This document shows, piece by piece, positions 59,607-64,000 of a stretch of 64,000 bases of DNA (its first letter is position 1; every line of letters starts with the position of its first letter). A program made the position numbers and the translations under genes. The notes below the pieces were generated by a model. It saw only the letters and a list, made by a program, of their open reading frames with translations. It searched no databases and was not told where the DNA came from. The DNA comes from Ornithinimicrobium tianjinense. Lineage in GTDB: Bacteria > Actinomycetota > Actinomycetes > Actinomycetales > Dermatophilaceae. The DNA is taken from contig NZ_BMEM01000002.1 in NCBI RefSeq assembly GCF_014636495.1, positions 353,320-417,319 of the forward strand, in the 5' to 3' direction.

Positions 59607-60863
59607 CGCCGCCGGGCCTCGCGCCGCCGCGAGCGCCCGCAGCGCGGCCGCCTCGCCTGTCGAGAGCGTGCCCCGGCGCTCGAGGTGGCGCACGAGGGCT
59701 CCGACGACGGCGGGGTCGTACTCGTGGGGCGTGCTGCGCAGCAGCCTGACCACCGCGTCGACCGGTCGCGCCGAGGCGAGGTGGTCGTCGTAGGCGGACG
59801 CCACGCGCACCACCCGCGAGGCCAGCGGCACGTCCCCCCGCACGACGGCCCGGTGGTGGGGGATGCCCACGTCGGCGACGGTGGGAGCGAGCCGGGACAG
59901 CTCCGCGGTCCTCGCCAGGATCGCGGCGCCGGCCGTCGCCACCCGCCGCTGGTCCACCGCGGAGACCTCGGTGGTCGCGCCGTCCGGGATGGGGCGGCGC
60001 AGCCCCACTTGACCCACGTCGTGCAGGAGGGCGGCCGTCTCGACGTCGGCGAGGTCCGCGTCCTCCACCCCCACCTCCCGGGCCACGGGCACGGCCAACC
60101 GCGCGACCCGCGCCGCGTGGCCGCTCGAGGTCAGCCCCGCCTGGTCGGTGAGCCGAGCCAGGGCGAAGATCGTCTGCCGCTGGGCCGCGCGGATCTGGCG
60201 CTGTCGGCCGACCGCGGGGAGCAGGACCATGAGCGGGACGAGCACGAGGACGAAGGACACCGGCCCCAGCACCTGGACCGCGAGCGCGGTGACGACACCG
60301 GTCGTCGCCGCGGCCGCCGCCAGGAGGCCGTGCCGGCGCAGCTCGGCGCCGGTCACCGACCAGAAGGGCTCCTGGTCGAGCCTGGCGCGGGCCAGGGCCC
60401 TGACCAGCAGCGGCGCCGCCACGGCCGCCGCCGCCGCCAGGAGGAGGAGCAACGCCACAAAGCCCCGCTGCGCCCCGGGCGCGCTGCTCGCGTAGTCGTG
60501 CAACGTCCGCCCGGTGGGGAGCGGGACCCGCACCAGCACGCCCGTGACGAGGGCGGTCAGGGCGGAGCGGAGCAGCTCCCCGGGCACCGACCGGAGCGGA
60601 CCACGGACGAGGGCGACCACCAGCGTGGCCAGGACCGCCAGGAGCAGGGGACCGACGAGACCCACGTAGGGACCGAGCACGAGCCACCCTTGTCCCCCGG
60701 CCTCCGGCTGGCGGGCAGGCACGGGCCAGGACGTCGAGATGACGAGCGCGACGATGGTGGCCTGGGCCAGAGGAGCCTCGCGGGACAGTCCCGGCTCCGG
60801 CACCCGCCAGGCCTCCCCCAGCAGGAGGGTGACGAAGGCGACGAGCGCGACAGCGAGCGTCAT
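59604..60863 (-). CDS. Membrane HD-domain protein with degenerate HD-GYP motif
   Basis: 419 residues. About six hydrophobic segments in residues 1-215, then a cytoplasmic HD domain: HAARVARL, ETAALLHDVGQVGL (HD pair intact), IPHHRAVVRGDVPLASRVVRVASAYDD. The D-G-x-G-Y-P stretch of true HD-GYP cyclic-di-GMP phosphodiesterases is missing. It may be a divergent phosphohydrolase or a non-catalytic partner of the similar upstream protein. ATG overlaps the upstream stop (ATGA). Same overall design as its neighbour, suggesting an old tandem duplication. Confidence 0.75.
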   Translation of the reverse strand: MTLAVALVAFVTLLLGEAWRVPEPGLSREAPLAQATIVALVISTSWPVPARQPEAGGQGWLVLGPYVGLVGPLLLAVLATLVVALVRGPLRSVPGELLRSALTALVTGVLVRVPLPTGRTLHDYASSAPGAQRGFVALLLLLAAAAAVAAPLLVRALARARLDQEPFWSVTGAELRRHGLLAAAAATTGVVTALAVQVLGPVSFVLVLVPLMVLLPAVGRQRQIRAAQRQTIFALARLTDQAGLTSSGHAARVARLAVPVAREVGVEDADLADVETAALLHDVGQVGLRRPIPDGATTEVSAVDQRRVATAGAAILARTAELSRLAPTVADVGIPHHRAVVRGDVPLASRVVRVASAYDDHLASARPVDAVVRLLRSTPHEYDPAVVGALVRHLERRGTLSTGEAAALRALAAARGPAA

Positions 60864-62305
60864 GGGCTGCGCACCCCCTCGGGCTGCCACGCCGCGAAGG
60901 CGTCGCTCACGGACGGGTGGTCGTGGTCCGGCATCCCGTCCGGTGCCACCGACGCGGGAGCCAGCTGGTCCCGGAGGCCGATCGTGACCGGCCCCGGGAC
61001 GCTGCTGGCCAGCACGACCTGGGGCAGCACCGCCGCGAGGGCATCGACGATCTCCGGGTCCAGGTGGCTGCCGGCGCGCTCACGCAGCAGCTCGACAGCG
61101 GCGGCGGGCTCGAGGCCCCCGGGGACGCCCGTGAGCGCGTCGAAGGCGTCCGCGACGGCGATCACGCGGGCCGTCAGCGGGATCTCCTCACCGCTGAGCC
61201 CCGACGGGAAGCCCAGACCGTCCCAGCGCTCGTGGTGGTGGGCGATCCCCGGCAGCGCCCCGGTGAGGAAGTCCAGCCCGGCCAGCACCCGGGCCCCGGC
61301 CTCGGGGTGGACGCTGAGAGCCGTGAGGTAGGCCACCTCGTCACGAGCCGGGTCCTCGGCCAGCTGGTGCCGCGTGGTGACCAGGCCGATGTCGTGCAGG
61401 AGGGCGGCGTAGCGCAGGTCCTGGGCCTCGCGGGCGTCGAAGCCCAGGTGGGGCGCCAGCAGGTCCGCGAGCTCGGCCACCCGCGCGCTGTGGCCCACGG
61501 AGCCGGGGTCGGCCTCCTCGAGAGCGGCCACGAACGTGACGACGGTCTCCTCGTGCTCCCGTCGGGCCAGCGCCTCCCGGCCCATCGACCAGTGCGCCGC
61601 GACGAGGGGCCCGAGGACGAACAGAGCACTCAGCGCCCCCAGCCCCGCCGGACCCCACAGCACGGCGAAGAGGAACGCGATGACCACGTGGGACACGTAG
61701 GCCAGCCCCAGTCTGCGCACGGCCTGCCACGCCGTGGTGACGACCCGGGTGCCGCGCACGAGACGCGACATCACGGCATACAGGAAGGCGTTGGCGACGA
61801 ACATGGCGACGTAGGCGGCCAGGAGCGGGGCCCCCACCCCCACGAGGAGCCGGAGCGCCCCGCCCGTGGCGTCCTCGACCCGCTGTCCACCCAGGACCAG
61901 GTAGACCACCGCCCCCAGCGCCGCCACGCACGCGGTCATGCTGACGTTGAAGGCCCTCGTCTGCGCCCGCTGCGGGCGCAGGTCGAGCGCGTAGGAGACC
62001 AGACCGACGACCACGGCGCCCACGCCGACGAGCGGCAGCGCTGCGGCCAGGACCACGGTGGCCAGCGAGACACCCAGGTGCGGTCCCAGGTCGCGCTCAC
62101 GCAGGTTGACGCCGACGCTGCCCAGGACCACGAGGATCATCACGACGCCCGGCTCCGCACCGTCGTCAGGCTCCAGGCGCAGCCCCCACCAGACCAGGAC
62201 GGCCGCCGCCGCCGCCAGGCAGAGGACGTAGACCCAGACACGCGCAGACGCGGGGCCCGCGCCGGTGTGGCGCAGACCCCGCGTCGGGCGGTGCTGAGGC
62301 GTCAG
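60860..62305 (-). CDS. Membrane HD-GYP domain protein, start uncertain
   Basis: About 481 residues if started at CTG 62305. Six or so hydrophobic segments (VWVYVLCLAAAAAVLVWWG first), then a full HD-GYP-like domain: GHSARVAELADLL, YAALLHDIGLV and HHHERWDGLGFPSGLSGEEIPLTARVIAVADAFDALT, with GFP in place of GYP. Likely a cyclic-dinucleotide or related phosphodiesterase with a membrane sensor. No ATG, GTG or TTG exists in frame between 62305 and 62143, where starting would lose the first helix; the CTG overlaps the stop of the 27-residue ORF (CTGA), mimicking other coupled junctions here. Confidence 0.7.
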   Translation of the reverse strand: MTPQHRPTRGLRHTGAGPASARVWVYVLCLAAAAAVLVWWGLRLEPDDGAEPGVVMILVVLGSVGVNLRERDLGPHLGVSLATVVLAAALPLVGVGAVVVGLVSYALDLRPQRAQTRAFNVSMTACVAALGAVVYLVLGGQRVEDATGGALRLLVGVGAPLLAAYVAMFVANAFLYAVMSRLVRGTRVVTTAWQAVRRLGLAYVSHVVIAFLFAVLWGPAGLGALSALFVLGPLVAAHWSMGREALARREHEETVVTFVAALEEADPGSVGHSARVAELADLLAPHLGFDAREAQDLRYAALLHDIGLVTTRHQLAEDPARDEVAYLTALSVHPEAGARVLAGLDFLTGALPGIAHHHERWDGLGFPSGLSGEEIPLTARVIAVADAFDALTGVPGGLEPAAAVELLRERAGSHLDPEIVDALAAVLPQVVLASSVPGPVTIGLRDQLAPASVAPDGMPDHDHPSVSDAFAAWQPEGVRSP

Positions 62306-62385
62306 TCCTCCCAGGAGATGATCTGGATCTCGCTGACGAGGTCGAGGAAACCGGAGCTGAGGAGGTCGAGCAGGAGCTGGAGCAC
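62302..62385 (-). CDS. 27-residue amphipathic peptide ORF upstream of the HD-GYP gene
   Basis: GTG-started 27-codon frame with a proper ribosome binding site (AAAGGA, 6 nt). The peptide begins M-L-Q-L-L-L-D-L-L-S-S, is Leu/Ile/Val-rich with Asp/Ser/Gln spaced as in an amphipathic helix, and ends acidic (I-S-W-E-D). Its TGA overlaps the presumed CTG start of the HD-GYP gene. It might be a signal peptide for the two membrane HD proteins, a small membrane partner, or a translation-coupling leader. Nothing similar is recognised. Confidence 0.5.
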   Translation of the reverse strand: MLQLLLDLLSSGFLDLVSEIQIISWED

Positions 62386-62524
62386 GGGAAGGTCCTTTCG
62401 TGATGCTGCGTCCGAGGAGGACGTCGACCAGCAGGGATCTCGCCTGGTCTTCCGTCCAATCTGGCACAGCCGATCGTCGGCGACCAGAGCTGTGCCGCAG
62501 ACTTGAACAAGTCTTTACCATTGC

Positions 62525-62540
62525 TGTGACGCGCATCACA
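62525..62540. promoter_or_regulatory. CRP/GlxR-type operator TGTGA-N6-TCACA
   Basis: TGTGACGCGCATCACA is a perfect match to the cAMP-receptor-protein family consensus (CRP in mycobacteria, GlxR in corynebacteria). It sits in the 274-bp divergent region between the peptide/HD genes and the bL37 gene, within an unusually AT-containing stretch (62500-62540), so either direction could be controlled. Confidence 0.75.
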
Positions 62541-62659
62541 GCCCAGTGGGAGCCGGTCGGGCCTGTGTGCGATGATAGAGCGTTGCGACCCCTGGCCGAT
62601 CCCGGGCCCGTCGCAGACCCACGACCCCAGACCCACGACCCCAGCACGAGGAGGCACTC

Positions 62660-62734
62660 ATGAGCAAGCGCGCACGCAAGCGTCGTGACCGCAAGAAGAA
62701 GGGCGCGAACCACGGGCGCAAGCCCAACGCCTGA
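62660..62734 (+). CDS. Ribosomal protein bL37
   Basis: 24 residues, M-S-K-R-A-R-K-R-R-D-R-K-K-K-G-A-N-H-G-R-K-P-N-A. This matches, nearly residue by residue as recalled, the mycobacterial 50S protein bL37, including the C-terminal A-N-H-G-(K/R)-x-P-N-A. GAGGAGG lies 7 nt before the ATG, and a strong terminator follows. Sixteen of 24 residues are Arg, Lys, His or Asn, as expected for an rRNA-embedded peptide. Too short for most gene finders. Confidence 0.9.
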   Translation: MSKRARKRRDRKKKGANHGRKPNA

Positions 62735-62753
62735 GACCGGTCCGACCGGACGT

Positions 62754-62794
62754 CACGAGGCCCGGTCCACCCCAGGGGTGGGCCGGGCCTCGTG
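62754..62794. terminator. 20-bp terminator hairpin between bL37 and rsrA
   Basis: A 20-bp stem (one G-T wobble) folding on itself around A62774, between the convergent bL37 and rsrA genes. Confidence 0.85.
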
Positions 62795-62816
62795 CTGCCT
62801 GGTGGCCTGCGTCGTC

Positions 62817-63089
62817 CTAGCCGGGCTGGCCCCACGTCACCCGGGTGGCGGTGATCCGGGTCAGGATCTGGGTGCGCAGCTCGGCCGGCGCCTGCTCGCA
62901 GGCGCAGGCCCGGCGGACGAGGGCCTTGATGAGGAGGTCGCGCTCGTACTCGGCCAGGCAGGAGCCGCACTCCTCGAGGTGGGTCCTGATCCGGTCACCG
63001 TCGAGGGGACCGAGCTCGTGGTCGACGTACTCGAAGAGCCGCAGGACGACGTCTGCGCAGTCCGCGGCCCGGTCCTCGTGCTGGCTCAT
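62817..63089 (-). CDS. rsrA: Zinc-containing redox anti-sigma factor RsrA
   Basis: 90 residues. ZAS domain with Cys11, His37, Cys41 and Cys44 (HLEECGSC), the same positions as in Streptomyces RsrA, plus Cys62 and Cys64 near the usual Cys pair. Under oxidation a disulfide forms, zinc is lost and SigR is released. ATG overlaps the sigR stop (ATGA), giving matched synthesis. Confidence 0.93.
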   Translation of the reverse strand: MSQHEDRAADCADVVLRLFEYVDHELGPLDGDRIRTHLEECGSCLAEYERDLLIKALVRRACACEQAPAELRTQILTRITATRVTWGQPG

Positions 63090-63751
63090 GACCGGCCCTC
63101 CTCGGCGGAGATGACGCCGCGCTCGACGGCGTAGTCGGTGAGCAGCTCGCGCAGCTGCTTGCGCCCCCGGTGGAGCCGGGACATGACGGTGCCGATCGGC
63201 GTGCTCATGATCTCGGCGATCTCCTTGTAGGAGAAGCCCTCCACGTCCGCGAGATAGACGGCGAGCCGGAAGTCCTCGCCGATCGAGGCCAGCGCCTCCT
63301 TCACGTCGCTGTCGGGAAGGTGGTCCAGCGCCTCGGTCTCGGCCGAGCGCAGCCCGGAGGAGTGGTGGGAGGCCGCGCGGGCCAGCTGGTAGTCCTCGAT
63401 CTCGGCGGCGTCGGACTCCAGCGGCTGGCGCTGCTTCTTGCGGTAGGTGTTGATGTAGCTGTTGGTCAGGATGCGGTACATCCAGGCCTTGAGGTTGGTG
63501 CCCGGACGGTACTGGTGGAAGGCGGCGAAGGCCTTGGCGTAGGTCTCCTGGACCAGGTCCTCGGCGTCCGTGGGGTTGCGCGTCGTGCGGAGAGCGGCGC
63601 TGTACATCTGGTCCAGCAGCGGCATCGCCTCACGCTCGAAGCGCGCCGCGCGCTCCTCCGGGGTCTCGGTCGCCACGTCCACAGCGGCGTCCGCGAGCGC
63701 GGCGGCGCGGGCCTCTGTGTCGTCGGTCAAGGGCTGGGGGTCGTTCTGCAT
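63086..63751 (-). CDS. sigR: Redox-stress ECF sigma factor SigR
   Basis: 221 residues. Region 2: [37 protein letters not shown] then [26 protein letters not shown] (seen in parts); region 4: [49 protein letters not shown]. Directs thiol-stress genes and its own operon. ATG 63751 lies 8 nt from a TAGGCT -10 box; an in-frame ATG at 63832 would give a form 27 residues longer if read from the upstream SigR-type promoter. Confidence 0.94.
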   Translation of the reverse strand: MQNDPQPLTDDTEARAAALADAAVDVATETPEERAARFEREAMPLLDQMYSAALRTTRNPTDAEDLVQETYAKAFAAFHQYRPGTNLKAWMYRILTNSYINTYRKKQRQPLESDAAEIEDYQLARAASHHSSGLRSAETEALDHLPDSDVKEALASIGEDFRLAVYLADVEGFSYKEIAEIMSTPIGTVMSRLHRGRKQLRELLTDYAVERGVISAEEGRS

Positions 63752-63759
63752 CGTCGTCC

Positions 63760-63765
63760 AGCCTA
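63760..63765 (-). promoter_or_regulatory. -10 box TAGGCT, constitutive promoter of sigR short form
   Basis: TAGGCT on the minus strand, 8 nt before ATG 63751; a transcript from here could encode only the short sigma form. Confidence 0.5.
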
Positions 63766-63866
63766 GACCGTGCGGTGCGACCAGCGCGCTCGCGCCAGCC
63801 CTCTCCCCGGGCGTCACTGCGGTGATCAGCACGCGTTCCTCCTGCGATGTTCGGGATCATGCGGGC

Positions 63867-63894
63867 AACGCCTCGCGGGCGGCCTCTCATTCCC
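63867..63894 (-). promoter_or_regulatory. SigR-dependent promoter GGGAAT-N19-GTT
   Basis: On the minus strand, GGGAAT (63889-63894) and GTT (63867-63869) are 19 bases apart, matching the SigR/SigH consensus. The predicted transcript begins upstream of ATG 63832, about 105 nt before the usual sigR start, giving positive autoregulation. Confidence 0.7.
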
Positions 63895-63922
63895 GGCGAC
63901 CGCCAGGTGCGACGATGGGGCG

Positions 63923-64000
63923 GTGACCGCACGCCACCGCCCCGCGCCCCGCACGCTGCGCCCGCTCACCCAGCCGGCGCGCCTGCAGAACGTCCTCTAC
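63923..64000 (+). CDS. Start of a gene, possibly a PLP-dependent aminotransferase (3' end outside)
   Basis: Only 26 codons are present: GTG start, Arg/Pro-rich residues, then L-T-Q-P-A-R-L-Q-N-V-L-Y. The last part resembles the QSSKLQNVLYEIRGP start of alanine/aspartate-type aminotransferases (AlaA/AspC group), an identification from memory on few residues. GACGAT six bases before the GTG may be a leaderless -10 box. Divergent from sigR, sharing the SigR-type promoter region. Confidence 0.4.
   Translation, partial: MTARHRPAPRTLRPLTQPARLQNVLY

Noticed and set aside
62400..62663. An 87-codon plus-strand frame ending on the bL37 start
   Set aside because: It crosses the CRP-type site and the leader, is Arg/Pro/Thr-rich without features, and the real gene is the 24-codon bL37; only its last ~26 codons might act as a leader frame.

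Overview
The window is one continuous stretch of a very GC-rich actinobacterial chromosome, probably from the Micrococcales (an Intrasporangiaceae/Ornithinimicrobiaceae-like organism; this is inference from gene order and composition). Supporting signs are WhiB, SigR/RsrA, a SigD/RsdA-like pair, a histidine-tailed GroEL1 controlled by CIRCE, MurT/GatD, PerM, the 24-residue ribosomal protein bL37, and many start codons placed 6-7 nt after a TANNNT -10 box (leaderless transcripts). No tRNA, rRNA, insertion sequence, prophage or CRISPR array was seen. Almost all DNA is coding and no gene-free gap exceeds about 275 bp.

Layout. (1) 1-14200 is a nucleoside scavenging island: a partial adenine deaminase-like gene, adenosine deaminase, deoC, deoA, cdd and a BMP-type nucleoside ABC importer (lipoprotein, ATPase, two permeases). 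SpoIIM/RDD membrane genes and two unrecognised genes are interspersed. Two tandem arrays of one repeat family sit at convergent gene ends beside deoA and cdd. (2) 14200-23500: M20 amidohydrolase, large subunit of a split methylmalonyl-CoA mutase, pyrD, a GDP-mannose synthesis and mannosyltransferase pair, a 2H phosphoesterase, a LysM protein and mdh. (3) 23100-35500: DUF3017, folD, an ACT-domain protein, purH behind a ZTP riboswitch, purN, perM, sucD, sucC, the B12-binding small subunit of the mutase, a serine hydrolase and pcrA. (4) 35500-38100: a leaderless mini-ORF followed by three overlapping membrane-protein genes, then an NPQPLPP-motif protein. (5) 38000-48000: gatD, murT, guaA, DUF3817, SURF1-like, a membrane-anchored beta-propeller, guaB3, a LigB-type dioxygenase and guaB. 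(6) 48000-59600 is a conserved actinobacterial block: RsdA-like/SigD-like, WhiB, groEL, groES, a phospholipase-D-type synthase, a SAM methyltransferase, TrkA/TrkH, tsaD, rimI and tsaB. (7) 59600-64000: two membrane HD-domain proteins preceded by a 27-residue peptide gene, a CRP-type operator, bL37, rsrA, sigR, and the start of what may be an aminotransferase gene.

How it fits together. The left third imports and dismantles nucleosides. The middle feeds one-carbon units and IMP synthesis (folD, purN, purH), and the right-centre converts IMP to GMP (guaB, guaA). Both mutase subunits and sucCD connect methylmalonyl-CoA to the TCA cycle with mdh. The right third carries stress control: CIRCE on groES, an autoregulatory SigR promoter on sigR, and WhiB and SigD-like regulators.

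The observations most worth follow-up are the shared repeat family in the nucleoside island, a window-wide excess of GCATAC/GTATGC, the peptide/HD-GYP unit, a leaderless mini-ORF coupled to a membrane operon, a likely extended sigma-R isoform, and a MurT without its zinc ribbon. All sites and counts were read by eye.
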